Positions 1 through 13,035 of a stretch of 64,000 nucleotides of DNA are shown one piece after another (position 1 is the stretch's first letter; each line of letters opens with the position of its first letter). Where the stretch lies: positions 1-64,000 of the forward strand of contig CAUYLG010005430.1 of the NCBI GenBank assembly GCA_963573385.1, written 5' to 3'. The notes under the pieces were generated by a model. That model saw only the letters and a program-made list of their open reading frames with translations, ran no database searches and had not been told where the DNA came from. A program made the translations under genes and the position numbers. The DNA comes from Cacajao melanocephalus. Its lineage: Eukaryota; Chordata; Mammalia; Primates; Pitheciidae.

Positions 1-1160
1 AAAAACCCTAGAAGAAAATCTAGGCAAAACCATTCAGGACATAGGCATAGGCAAGGACTTCATGACCAAAACACGAAAAGCATTGGCAACAAGGGCCAAA
101 ATAGACAAATGGGACCTAATCAAACTCCACAGCTTCTGCACGGCAAAAGAAACAGTCATTAGAGTGAATCGGCAACCAACAGAATGGAAAAAAATGTTTG
201 CAGTTTACCCATCTAAGGGCTGATATCCAGAATTTACAAAGAACTAAAACAGATTTACAAGAAAAAAACAAACAAGCCCATTCAAAAGTGGGCGAAGGAT
301 ATGAACAGACATTTTACAAAAGAAGACATACATGAGGCCAACAAACATATGAAAAGATGCTCATCATCACTGCTCATTAGACAAATGCAAATCAAAACTA
401 CATTGAGATACCATCTCACACCTGTTAGAATGGCAATCATTAAAAAATCTGGAGACAATAGATGCTGGAAAGGATGTGGAGAATTAGGAACACTTTTACA
501 CTGTTGGTGGGAGTGTAAATTAGTTCAACCATTGTGGAAGACAGTGTGGCGATTCCTCAAGGACCTAGAAATAGAAATTCCATTTGACCCAGCAATCCCA
601 TTACTGGGTATATATCCAAAGGAGTATAAATTGTTCTACTATAAGGACACATGCACACGAATGTTCATTGCAGCACCGTTTACAATAGCAAAGACCTGGA
701 ACCAACCCAAATGCCCATCGATGATAGACTGGACAGGGAAAATGTGGCACATATACACCATGGAATATTATGCAGCCATCAAAAACGATGCATTTGTGTC
801 TTTCATTAGGGACATGGATGAACCTAGAAACCATCATTCTCAGCACACTGACACAAGAACAGAAAATCAAACACTGCATGTTCTCACTCATAGGCAGATG
901 TTGAACAATAAGAACACATGGACATAGGGAGAGGAGCATCACACACTGGGGTCTGTTGGGGGGGAAATAGGGGAGGGACAGCGGGGGGTGGGGAGTTGGG
1001 GAGAGATAACATGGGGAGAAATGCCAGAGATAGGTGAAAGGGAGGAAAGCAGCAAATCACACTGCAACATGTGTACCTATGCAACAATCTTGCATGTTCT
1101 TCACATGTACCCCAAAACCTAAAATGCAATTAAAAAAATTAAAAAATTAAAAAAAGAAAC
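1..1160 (+). mobile_element. L1: LINE-1 (L1PA-type) 3' end, cut by window edge
   Basis: The left edge lies inside L1 ORF2 and the element runs through the ORF2 stop region, the G-rich polypurine stretch of the 3'UTR (about 930-1010), and an A-rich tail with ATT interruptions near 1128-1160. The 3'UTR variant containing ATGGGGAGAAATGCC is shared with copies at 18.3-19.2 kb (+) and 2.5-3.3 kb (-), so these come from one subfamily. The 5' end lies outside the window, so the full length is unknown. Inferred to be non-mobile because ORF2 is broken. Confidence 0.95.
301..927 (+). pseudogene. L1 ORF2p C-terminal remnant (208 codons open)
   Basis: The open frame covers the C-terminal part of the L1 reverse transcriptase protein, after the RT domain. 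It keeps the cysteine-rich region ([18 protein letters not shown], a CX3C...HX4C pattern) and the motif [13 protein letters not shown]. Near 800 an extra base relative to other copies in this window shifts the frame, so the last 40 or so residues are out of frame and not L1-like. The catalytic domains lie upstream, outside the window. It is a decayed fragment, not a gene. Confidence 0.9.
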
Positions 1161-2484
1161 AAAATAGGGATAGTCATATGGGAGAAAGCAATGAGACATG
1201 ATTAAAAATTATTATCAATTTAGAAAATAATATTAAGCTTAATTTAAAAATAAAGCAGTATACAAAACAGTTAAAAACATGCTAAAGAAATAAAGTACTA
1301 AACAATAATATTTTAAAACAAAATAAATGTTTTCTTAACTTCATTTTGTTTATAAAATCAATTTTATAAAACCTCTCACATATAAAATAAAATTTAAGTA
1401 AAAATCTTCTACTTCCATTTTAATGCAGCTACAGGTCTGAACATATTCTATACAGAAATTCTGATTCTGCTATCGGATGAAACCAAAAGGAGTTTGGGGT
1501 AACATTAGTATGTTTAGGTAATGACAATATTGTTTGCAGAAAATTTTGCTTGTCTTTGCTATTTTTCTGTATATTCTTCCATTGCAATTTTGGTAATTTT
1601 AGTGAAGTCTCTGAATTACAGTCATTCTAAAATTCACATAATAGAGATGCTCATAATTTTGGTAAAGGCTTTCATTTTTGTTGCCTAAATATCACTATTG
1701 TGTCTGGAGGTCTAGATAGTAAAGAAAGACATTGAGTTATGACAAGCCGTTGGCCAAGAATGGCAAGAATAGTTTAGTCACCTAATGTTTGACATACTAT
1801 TATGCAAAGCAATGTTATATAGAATCTATTTGTTCAGATAGGTAGTTACTAAATCATAAGGTCATGAAAATTCTGGCATTTCAGCCAGACTTTAATACAG
1901 ACTTCTTACACTTCTGTTTAAAATGTAGACTTGTCTCATTCTTGACCTAATGTATCCAATTTTTAATGTTTCTTCTTTATTATGTAATTATTTCTTGAAG
2001 AATAAATGAGGGCAAATGGAGTGACTTATTTCCTACATCATTCAAAAAATGGTACAAATTTCCTACATCATTCAAGTGGTTTATGTGATTGGAAAAAGAA
2101 AAATCTCACTAAATTTAATTAGAGTCACTCACATACTTTCTCATTTTCTTTTAATGCAAGTATTTGTCTTACTAAAGAGCTTAACAGGAATACAAATGTC
2201 AATAAGGAAATGAAAACATAGCCAAACAGATAATGGAGAAATGTGTCTCCAGGCAGTAAAACAAGCCCTTGGTCAAAAAATGTAACTTTTTAAAAATAAG
2301 AATATGTCGTTTCAAGCTTTTCTTTGAACAGCTGACTCAGATTATTTAAGTGATGTGTGTAGCTTTAGAATGCTAAGATTGTTTCAAAAATGAAAATTAA
2401 AACATTACACTTGATAAATTCATGGTATAATAGCATGAGGAGCCCTTCAGAGTAGCTCCCCAGTGAAATGGTAAAAATTATTAA
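1161..2484. other. AT-rich intervening DNA, nothing recognised
   Basis: No open frame of note, no RNA gene, no clear repeat. A short direct repeat (TTTCCTACATCATTCAA at about 2030 and 2059) is visible. An ancient repeat too diverged to recognise by eye is possible. Confidence 0.5.
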
Positions 2485-3328
2485 CGTGTTCCTTTTTTTT
2501 TTTCTTTTAATTGTACTTTAGGTTCTGGGGTACATGTGCAGATCGTGCAGGATAGTTGCATAGGTACATACATGGCAAGGTGGTTTGCTGGCCTCCATCC
2601 CCTGCCACCTATATCTGGCATTTCTCCCCATGTTATCTCTTTCCAACCTATCGACCCCTCCATCCCTCCCCTAACCCCCCCAACAGACCCCAGCGTGTGA
2701 TGCTTCCCTCCATGTGTCCATGTGTTCTCATTGTTCAACACCCACCTATGAGTGAGAACATGCGGTGTTTGATTTTCTGTTCTTGTGTCAGTTTGCTGAG
2801 AATGATGGTTTCCAGATTCATCATGTCCCTAAAAAGAATGTGAACTCATCATTTTTTATTTCTACATAGTATTCCGTGGTGTATATGTGCCACATTTTCT
2901 TTGTCCAGGCTAGCATTGATGGGCATTTGGTTTGGTTCCAGGTCTTTGCTATTGTAAACAGTGCCGCAATGAACATATGTGTGCATGCATCTTTATAATA
3001 GAACTATTTATAATCCTTTGAGTATATATCCAGTAATGGGGTTGCTGGGTAAAATGAAATTTCTGTTTCTAGGTCCTTGAGGAATTGCCACACTGTCTTC
3101 CACAATGGCTGAACTAATTTACCCTCCCACCAACAGTGTAAAAATATTCCTATTTCTCCGCATCCTCTCCAGCATCTGTTGTCTCCAGATTTTTTAATGA
3201 TCGCCATTCTAACTGTTGTGAGATGGTATCTCAATGTGGTTTTGATTTGCATTTCTCTAATGACCAGTGATGATGAGCATTTTTTCATATGTTTGTTGGC
3301 CTCATCTGTGTCTTCTTTTGAAAAGTGT
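2485..3328 (-). mobile_element. L1: LINE-1 (L1PA-type) 3' end, 5' truncated, antisense
   Basis: A poly(T) run at about 2491-2515 is the reverse of the L1 A tail. The reverse complement of the L1 3'UTR and ORF2 C-terminus follows up to about 3328, where similarity stops after a segment reading TTTGAAAAGTGT. The element is a typical 5'-truncated insertion. It faces the L1 at 1-1160 head-on, so the two form arms of an inverted repeat. I could not define a convincing target duplication. Confidence 0.93.
3004..3288 (-). pseudogene. L1 ORF2p C-terminal fragment
   Basis: A 94-codon open stretch contains the L1 C-terminal cysteine-rich region ([18 protein letters not shown]). The last cysteine of the pattern is replaced by glycine. 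It is a fragment of the antisense L1 at 2485-3328. Confidence 0.88.
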
Positions 3329-4560
3329 GTTTCTTTTTTAACAAATACAATAATTTCAAAGCTCTCGATATTATGCTAATGGAAGACAACAAATTTTAAA
3401 AAAATCTATTCAAGAAAGTTTGTGAGAAATATGTAAGAAATGGGAAAATGTGTAGTATTCCAACGAAGAATGCTTTCTTCCTCTGCCACTCCAGTCTAAG
3501 ACAAAACCTCAAGACTAATGCAGCCAAGAACATACAGTTTGCTATCTTGCCAGTTCCAAGTCAAAAGAATTTCTTCCTAGGAGGAACAATTCATCAGCAT
3601 TTCTCAACTTACCCTCTGCTACTTATTGCCATGGCTAAGTTCTGGGTAAATGTAGTTGAGACATCAGACTTCTTCCTTTTGCCCAAACACCACTTATGGA
3701 ATGAATGTATTACACATGGCACCATGAAAATAATGGATTCCCAAGTACCCTTGCTGGCTTGTAAGTCAGTGGTTCCTTGCGAGGAGAGACAAACCAAGAA
3801 GACCCCAGGCTACTTTCCATTTGCTTCCTGAATTGTTAGCATCAAAAGTGAGAGCATCACTCAAAGAAGAGTGTGTCTTTTTCCTCATGTCCAGATCCAC
3901 ATGGACTGAGATATTTTCTGAAATAAGAAATATAAATAGTTTCTTATTTCTTCCCAAAGGAAGCAATTTAATTTGCAATAGGACCTGGAGAAATCCAAGC
4001 CTAAAATAAAGGTGCTCCCTAGAACAATGGATGTTGAGCTGAAAGAGAATTAAGAGATTTCTAGATTTTATGCCTAATGAAGATTCAGAATAAATTGTAG
4101 GGTGCCTAATTTTCAGGAAAGAGCCAAAAAATAAAATGAAGAAAAAAAATAGCTCAATCAACAGCAAGTAGCATAGATGAACATCAGTGTGTGATCAGAG
4201 AAAGAGACCCACAAAGCAATGTCAGAACTGTTTTTATTTTGGAATGACTGCAGCTTTATCTTCACCACAGTGAGGTTGGGGAAATGGGAGGTGGATAAAC
4301 CACCAGTATAACTTAGCCAACCTCTAAACAAATAAACAAACAAATAACAATTATATAGTCCAAAGGGAGTAGTAAAAATTGCTGTAATATAGAATTTAAA
4401 GTGTCAAGTTTCAGCCAAAAAAAAAAAAAAGATAAGAAATAAAGAAAGTATAAGACATGCACTGCACAGGGGAAAAAACAAAGCAGGCCATATACACTGC
4501 TTTTAAAAGAGAGCAGAAGTAAGATTTGACAGAAACATAAGCATTCTTATAAGTAAAATA
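3329..4560. other. Unassigned region; source of a 92-bp copied segment
   Basis: Slightly less AT-rich than its surroundings. A 127-codon open frame (3448-3831, +) and a 133-codon one (3766-4167, -) overlap it, but neither resembles a protein I know and neither has splice or promoter context, so I do not call a gene. Bases 3612-3703 recur almost exactly at 6257-6348 and partly at 5914-5982. An A-run at about 4420-4432 may end an undetected old retroposon. Confidence 0.5.
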
Positions 4561-5766
4561 AAAATTGTATAAGCAAAATAAAAATACTTATAAATACATA
4601 TGAATACTTTCAAATAATTCAAAGAAAGCATGAGAGAAGCAAAGGAAGGTATGGTGTTGATGTTACTTAAAATAGAGAATATTACTAATAAGATAGAAAT
4701 TATAAAAAAGAATGAAAATTCTGTAGCTGAAAAGGACAATAACTAAAATGAGAAATTCACAAGGGAGACTGGTAGATTTTAGTTGGTAGAAACAGATTTA
4801 ACAAATTTGAATATGTATCTATAGATATGCAATCTGAAAAACAGAGAGAAAAGGGCATGAAGAAAGATAAAGCTTCAGAGAAATCTTTGACGATATTAAT
4901 GCACTGATATATACCTAATAGGAGTACTAGGAGAAAGTAGGAAAAAAAGCAGAATAAAAACTTTAAGAAATAATTACTCACAACTTTCCAAATTTATGAA
5001 AAGCAATACTATATGTATCCAGAAACCTTAATGAGCTTCAAAAAGGAAAAAATCAAAAGGATCCACCCACACAACGTAGTAAATATGTTGAGAGTCAAAG
5101 ACAAGCAGAAACTCTTTAAAGCACCTAGAAATAAATTTCTTGTCACCTACAAAAAATTCATTAGAAACAACAGCTAACTTATCAGAAATAATGGAGGTCA
5201 GAAGGCAGAGGACTAATCTATTCAATTGATGAAATAAAAATTGTCACCTGGCAAGTTTTCCTTTAAAAAAATGAAGGTAAAATTAAGGCATTTTCAGATA
5301 AAATCTATGATTTTTTTTTTACTGGCATACCCACCTTATAAGCTATATTAAAGGAAGCTCTTTAGATGGAAAGTAAGTAACCCCAGACAGTAATTCAACT
5401 GCACACCAAAATATAGAGTACCAGTAAAGGTAATTATGTAATTATAAAATAAAATATAACTGAAAATTCTTCTTTAATTCACTGATTTTAAAAGCAATTG
5501 CAAAAAACTATATGTCTATAATGTATTGTTGGATTTATATCAAGCTGTAACTTTTACTAATATTTGTCAGTAATGACACAAAAGAGGTCAGTAGGAGAAA
5601 AGCTGTATCAGACTGATAAAATGTTTAGAGATAAATATATATAGCAGTTATAACATAAAATGAAGATAAATGAATTCAAATATATAGGAATAATATTTGT
5701 ATATATTGTTGGAATTAAGCTAGTATAAACTTGAAGGTGATTTTGGAATATATACATAGGCATATA

Positions 5767-6444
5767 TAAGACCAAAAGCTCATTCTTTGAGAAGATCAGC
5801 AAATGGACAAACTTTTAGCTAGATTGATCAATCTAGCTGATATATCTATATATATCTATCTATATAATAATATATATATATATCTTGCGAGGAAATAATA
5901 TATATATATCTTGCCCTCTGCTACTTATTGCCATGGCTAAGTTCTGGGTAAATGTGGTTGAGACATCAGACATCAGACTTCTGAGACTTCAGAATTATAT
6001 ATCAGAATTATATATATATACATATACATATATATATAAAATAATATATATATAATAATATATATTATCTTATATATATATAAATGTGGTAAATGTGGTT
6101 GAGACATCAGACATCAGACTTCTGAGACATCAGAATTATATATCAGAATTATATATATATATCTATATATAATATAGATATATATATCATAATATATCTA
6201 TATCTATATATAATATAGATATATCTTGTGAGGAAATAATATATATATATATCTTGCCCTCTGCTACTTACTGCCATGGCTAAGTTCTGGGTAAATGTGG
6301 TTGAGACATCAGACTTCTTCCTTTTGCCCAAACACCACTTATGGAATGGTGGTGTTAATATAACTTATATCATTATATAATTTGAACATATTAAGATAAA
6401 CATTTTATAATGATAAAAACATGTTTTTATCATATATATGATAT

Positions 6445-6477
<33 letters not shown>

Positions 6478-6480
6478 GTT
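5767..6480. repeat. AT-rich mosaic of locally copied segments
   Basis: A (TA)n-rich block contains recognisable copies of nearby DNA. 6257-6348 matches 3612-3703 at 90 of 92 bases. 5914-5982 is a partial copy of the same source, and 6082-6125 repeats its tail (AAATGTGGTTGAGACATCAG). About 5784-5818 resembles 8056-8104, an ORF2 segment that belongs much later in the L1. 6369-6422 resembles 7235-7288. The copies are in direct orientation and separated by TATATA runs. Confidence 0.8.
6449..6478. repeat. (AC)n microsatellite
   Basis: About 14 AC units directly follow TATACATATAC, closing the AT-rich mosaic. Confidence 0.95.
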
Positions 6481-6792
6481 CTGGAGCAACTTAAAAAAAC
6501 CCTCAAACCTTTACTTTACATAAAGTAAAAAATATTAAAGTAAATGCCTCATAAGATAATATTCACCCAATTAAAAACTTTTTTAAAGAAAAGAAAGAAA
6601 GTATAGAGGAAGAAAAAAATACATGCAACACATAAAAAGCAAAAATTAAAATTAACAGACACAAATCCAACATTATTAATAATGACATTAAATGTATAAT
6701 TAATAAAAAGTGTAATCAAAAGGCAGCTGTTTTAATCCTGGATTTAAAACTCTAACTGTATACTATCTAGAGTACCTTGATGTACAACATAA

Positions 6793-7199
<407 letters not shown>

Positions 7200-8640
7200 C
7201 ATATTTTAATCATTATAAAATGATTTCTAATTTTATCATTATATAATTTAAACATATTAGAAGAAACATTTTATAGTGATAAATACATAAAAATAAAATA
7301 TTAGTTTATCATGAAGAAATAATAGTTATATATATATATGTATCAATAGTAACAGAGCACCGATTTACATGAAAAAAATCTGATGAAAGTGGAGAAAGAC
7401 AATCTGAAAAAATGGTTGCATCCATCAATGCACCACTTTCAGTAATAGATAGAACAACTAGACAAAAAATAAACAAAGGAAATATATGACTTAGCACTAT
7501 AAGCCAACCAGACCTGAAAGACATCTATAAAACACACCATAATAAAAGAATGTACACTTTACTCAAGTGCACACAGAACACCTCCATGATAGATAATATC
7601 CTGACCATAAAGCAAATGTTAATACATGTAAAAGGATAGAAATAATATGAAATATGTTTTGTGATTACAATGGAACAAGTTTAGAAATCAAAGAAAAAAT
7701 TAGGAAATTCACAAATATGTGGATCTTGAAAAACATTTAGGAATATTGTTTAAACAACTACTGTGTCAAAAAAATCAAACAGGAAATCAGAAAATACTTT
7801 GAGATGAATGCAAATGAAGAAAAAGCATAACAATATTTAATGGGGTACAGATAAAGTAGTCCTTAGGGGACTTATAACTGTACATGGAAATAGTAAGAAA
7901 TTTCTAATCCATAACCAAATATTCCACTCTGAGACAGTGAACAAAAGAGCAGAGTAATCCTAAATCAAGCATGGTAAAGGAAATAATAACAATTAGAACA
8001 AAGATCAATGAGAGAAATGAAAAACAATAGACCAAACCAAAGGCATCTTAAGCTTATATTTTGAGAAGATCAACAAATGGGCAAACTTTTAGCTAGGTTG
8101 ATCAAGAAAAAAAGTGAACTGAATTAGGAGTAAAAGAGGTCTTTTCTACTAATCATACAGAAATAAAATATCAGAAAGGAATGCTATAAACAATTGTATG
8201 CCAATAAATTATATAACCTAGATGAAATAGACAATTTTAAAAGATACCGATTATTAAACTGATTCAACAAAATAAGGAATTTAAATGGACTTATAACAAG
8301 TTAATTGATTAAATTAGTAATAATATTAGGAACAATAATAAATCTACTGACAAATAAAAAGCCAGACCCAGGAGCTTTCATTCTTATATTCTCCCAGACA
8401 TTATAAAAAGGCCTTTTACCACCTCTTGACAAACCCATACAATAAGTAAAAGAGGAGATAACCCTTCCCAACTCAACCAATTAGGTAATTATTAATCTGA
8501 AATCAAAACCAGAGAAAGACATTACAAGAAATGAAAACTATAGACCAGTATCTTTTATGAATATAGGTTGAAACTCTTAACAAAATAGCCACCAAATATA
8601 TAAGGCAGCCCTTCATAAAAGGCAGGCTGAAATGCTTAGG

Positions 8641-9164
8641 CATAATCTAGGCTATAGTTTTCCGTTATTAAACACTATTCTGTATCTTGCTGTAAAGACA
8701 TTTTATAGATTAAATCTATAATCTGCCCACTTTAAATAGGTAAAAATCATCTTAGGTAATCTGGGTTGTTTTGAATCAATCAGCTGAGAAGCTTTAAGAA
8801 CAGAACTGAGGCTTTCCTGAAAAAGAAGAAATTCTGCATGTGGAATACGGTTTCGACCTGCATGTGAAAGATATAACCTGCTCTTCCTGGCAACCTACCC
8901 CATTGACTTCAGACCTTCTTAGTCGCCTCCTACAATTGCACACATGAATTATTTGCAATAATTCTGTAAACAAATGTCTTCTACTGGCTCTGTTTCTCTG
9001 GTTGTACCCTGACAAATATAATTAGATTTAGATTATTTTTGTTTTTACAAACTAGCATAAATCAAATTAATTAGATGTCATGTGTTTCCAGTAACCAGCA
9101 TCATATCTGAATTTCAATAATAGTTTAGTGTTTAAGATATGAAATACCTACTTATAAAAAAGTC
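8641..9164. other. Intervening DNA with a possible LTR/MER 3' end
   Basis: 8800-9030 carries the pattern TCTACTGGCTCTGTTTCTCT followed by ACCCTGACAAATATA, close to the 3' ends of a widespread ancient retroelement or MER repeat. I cannot name the family. The rest shows nothing. Confidence 0.4.
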
Positions 9165-12150
9165 AGTTTAGATAGAGGTGGAGTAAAATTGGCAGAGTGA
9201 GACTCTCCAAAATCATCCACAGACAGAATCATCAATTTGAACAACTATCCATGTATGAAAAAACCTTCACAAGAGCTAAAAAAAACAAGATGTAAGTTCA
9301 CAGTACCTGGTTTAAGCATAATAATGAGTAAAGATTTATTGAAGAAGTTTTACGTTATCCATGTTGTCCCTGCCCCAACCCCAGGCAGCACAGCACAGAC
9401 AGATACCAGTTGCTTGTGGAGAAGGAAAGAAAAATAAGCCAGGACTTTGCCTTGGAATCAATAGTGGCCCCACTGCTGTAAAACTGAGTGCTGGGCAGAT
9501 CCCTAGGCCAGCACTAGGGGGCAGAGCCTCTAGGCATGTTCCAGTGCCAGACAGGAATCTGTGGCCTTGGCAAGAGACATTCAAGATCTAATCCACATCA
9601 TCACTGGCTGACTACAGTGGCCTTGGACACTAAACAAACCTCAGTGGCAGGCAGGCCATAGTGGCCATGGCCTTAGGTATACTGAAGTGCTATTCTGGTC
9701 TCAGAGATCATGGACTTTGAATGAGACCCAGCACTATGTCAGCCTCAGCAGTTAAAGTATTCCTGCTACAGCAGTCCTGGTCTTTGTGACACCAGTAGTG
9801 CTTCAACAACTTAAAGACCTCACAGTCACCTAACCTCACTTGCCTTGAATCTATGGACAGCACGACTGCTAAAGGAGCCTCCCAAAGAAAGCCAGGCTGT
9901 GAAAACTTGATTAGGTAGCAATATCAGTGGACAGACTTTGATGCACAGCCACAAGGATTAAGATCAATAGGGTAGGGAAATAAGACATCATAAATGGACA
10001 AAATAATGTGACAGTGACTGACCCTAAAGAGATGGTGATGTAGGCACCACCTGAAAAAAATTCAAAATAACTGTTTTATGGAAAGCATGCAAACATAAAT
10101 AAAAAGGAAGAATTTATAAATTTATCAAAGAAATTTTATAGAGAGATTAAAATAATTTTTTAAAATTAACAGAAATCTTGAAGCTAAAGAATATATAAAC
10201 AAAAAATTGAATGGAGAGCATCAACAGCACACTTGATCAAGCAGAGAAAAGAATTTGTGAACTTGGAGACAAGTTAATTGAAAATACGCATTCAGAGAAG
10301 AAAAAAATGAAATAAAGAAAGCTTATGGCATTTATATAATAATGTTAACAAAAGCAAATGTATGAGTTATTGGTGATCCAGAGGAAGAAGAGATAGAAGC
10401 ATAGAAAGCTTATTCAAAGAAAAAACAAAAAATTTTCAAACCTGGCAAAAGATGTAAATTCCAGATACAGGAAGGTCAAAGGTTTTCAATCAGATTAAAT
10501 CTAAATAAAAATTTCCCCACAATGTCTAATAATCAAAATGTCAAAGATCAGAGGCAAAGAATGGTGAAAACAGCAAGAGAAAGAAAACAAATATGCCTAA
10601 CAGCATACTTCTCAGCAGAAACCTTATAAGCCAGGAAAGAGTGAGATAATATATTCAAAATGCTGAGCAAAAAACGCAGTCAACCAAGAATACTATAGCC
10701 AGCAAAGGTGACCTTCAGAAATGAAGGGAAGATAATGACTTTCCTGTACAATAAAAATCTAAGGGAGTTAATCATCACCAGTCCTTTATTACAATAAATG
10801 CTGAAGAAAGTTATTCAAGATTAAAGGTAAGGACTCTAACAAACCAAGAAACATCTGAGAGTCTGTAAATCACTGGTACTCTAGACAAAATGGGCCTTAC
10901 AGAGAATCCAGCAGCCACCAAATACACATTCTTCTCAATTCCACATGTACCATTGTGCAGAATGGACTATATGTTAGGTCACAAATTAAGTCTCAGCAAA
11001 TTTAAAAAGATTGCAGTCATATCATGGTATAAAATAGGAAGTCAATAACAAGAGGAATTAAGAAACATTACATTACATGGAAAGAAAACAGCATGCTTCA
11101 GAGTGTGAATGAAGAAATCAAAGTAAATTTAAAAATTTATTATGGCAAATTATTGTAAAACTACAATGTAATACCAAGTACAACAAATAACCTGATTTTT
11201 TAAAATGGGCTAAAGACCTGAATAGACCATTCTCAAAAGAAGACATACAAATTGCAAACGGGTAGATGAAAAGCTAAACATCATTAATGAGGAAATACAA
11301 CCAAGGCCATAATTAGATACCACCTCATCTAAGTTAGAATGGCCATTATCAAAAGGCAAAAGATGACAAGTGCTGGCATGGATATAGGGAAAATAGAATC
11401 CTTGTACTCTGTTTTGGGGAATGTAAATTAGTACCCCTATCATTGAAAATAGCATGGAGCTTTCTCAAAAGAATTAAAAATAAAATTATAATATGATTCA
11501 GCAATCTCACTACTAGTTATAAATCCAAAGGAAAGGAACTGATATGTCAAAGAGACATCTGCACTCTAATGTTTATTGAAGCATTATTCACAGTAGTCAA
11601 AATGTGAAATCAACCTACGGGCCCGTCAATGCAGGAATCAATAAAGAAAATATGGGATATATACACAATTGAATTTTATTCAGCTGTAAAAATGAATTAA
11701 GTCCTGCTATTTGCAGCAATGTGGATCAACCTGAAGGACATTATGTTAAGTGAAATAAGCCAGGCATAGAAAGACAAATTCTACATTATCTCAGTGATAT
11801 GTGGAATCTAAAAAGTTGATCACATGAAAATAAAGGAAGGGAGGTTACTAGAGGCTTGCATGGTTAGATGGGGGAAGAGAAATGAGAAGATGTTAGTCAA
11901 AGGATACATAATTACAGTTAGGAAGAATAAATTTCCAGAGATCTATTCTACAGCAAGGTAACTATGGTTAGTGATTATAGATTGTATTCTTGATATAAAG
12001 AGCATGGATGTTATGTGCTCTTAAAAGTGATAATTGTATGAGAAAATACATTTATTATTTAGCTAGATTTAAGCATTAAATAATTTGTCTTTCATAACAT
12101 TATATCATAAATGACCAAAACATGCAATGTCTGTCAATTTAAAAAACAGT
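9165..12150 (+). mobile_element. L1: LINE-1 (L1M type) with 5'UTR, internally deleted
   Basis: 9230-9350 resembles an old L1 5'UTR (ACAACTATCCATGTATGAAA, then TTCACAGTACCTGGTTT), followed by a GC-richer 5'UTR to about 10060. About 10130-10830 is decayed ORF1. 10900-11030 matches the ORF2 endonuclease region, then the sequence jumps near 11195 to the ORF2 C-terminal region (TGGGCTAAAGACCTGAATAG), so most of ORF2 is deleted. The 3'UTR runs to about 12150 without a clear A tail. Fully inactive. Confidence 0.85.
9508..9526 (+). promoter_or_regulatory. CTCF-like motif in L1M 5'UTR (candidate)
   Basis: GCACTAGGGGGCAGA at 9511-9525 is close to the CTCF core (CCACTAGGGGGCAG), with one mismatch in the left half. 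It lies in the 5'UTR of the old L1. This is a sequence match only; occupancy is unknown. Confidence 0.3.
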
Positions 12151-13029
12151 CAATATCTAATTAGTATTAGCTATAAATTGACAAACCAGCCTCTGAGTGG
12201 TTTTGTTTGGTCATGAAAAGTAATCATTGAAATCCTATGAGTTCTTTGAATGTAGCAAAGTGTTTACACTTTTATCTTATACGGATTTATTTTATTTCAA
12301 GTGAGATAGTCACACAATAAGATTGATAGTAATAATTCAACATAAGGGATGTAGAGGTTCTTTAAAATGATCTTATAAATATCACCTTAGATTGAGAATT
12401 TTTAAGTGCGAAAACATTTAGATCCAATTTGATTTTATAGTCTTAATGAAGAAAACTAAATGAACTTTCCAACTATTAATTCAATGCCTGGGGCAGGGAA
12501 GACTTCCTGATGGACTGCGACTGAAACACAACAGAAAAAAAATATGCTCATTTTGTTTTTAGTAGGATAAATTTTATTTTATTTGTAATGATCTAGAGAA
12601 ACACCATTAGGTACATAAATTTAAAGGTAAAATTATGATTCTTGCCCTTTAAGCTCTATTTTTTATATACAGCTAGATTAAGAATACAATTTTGCAAAGT
12701 TTGGAAAACAGCAGTAATGAGAAATAATGTTTACTCAAAAAACATAAGATGGTACAGACTGTAGTTATTTGTTGGAGAATTCTGATTATGCCCAGAGAGT
12801 TTCACTTAGTAAAGACATACAAAAATATCTGACATTTTATATAATGAAAATTATGCCAACATATAATTTTAGATAAAAAAATTAAGAGTAAGAAGCATTC
12901 TGCTTCCATCCATGGCATAGTAACTGATACTAACTTGCTTTCCCAGGGGAAAAAAAAAAAAACTATAATACTAGACAAAATATATGCAGAAACTGTTTTC
13001 AGTCAATGAACAATGGATACAATAGGACA
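12151..13029. other. AT-rich intervening DNA, nothing recognised
   Basis: No repeat, RNA gene or plausible coding frame seen. A 12-base A run lies near 12951. Confidence 0.5.
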
Positions 13030-13035
13030 ATAATT

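Noticed and set aside
3777..3786. CTTGCGAGGA shared with the mosaic block as an additional copied piece
   Set aside because: Ten bases are too few to exclude chance; mentioned only as a supporting hint.
3448..3831. 127-codon open frame as a possible gene or processed pseudogene
   Set aside because: No similarity recognised, no A tail or target duplication, and an equally long frame is open on the other strand. Kept only as the source of copied segments.
6149..6331. 60-codon minus-strand frame similar to the frame at 3609-3797
   Set aside because: The peptide similarity (GKRKKSDVSTTFTQNLAMA) is only a consequence of the 92-bp DNA copy, not evidence of a gene family.
5820..6480. CRISPR-like or satellite array
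   Set aside because: Copies are unequal in length and spacing, separated by TA runs, and match local unique DNA; the genome is primate.
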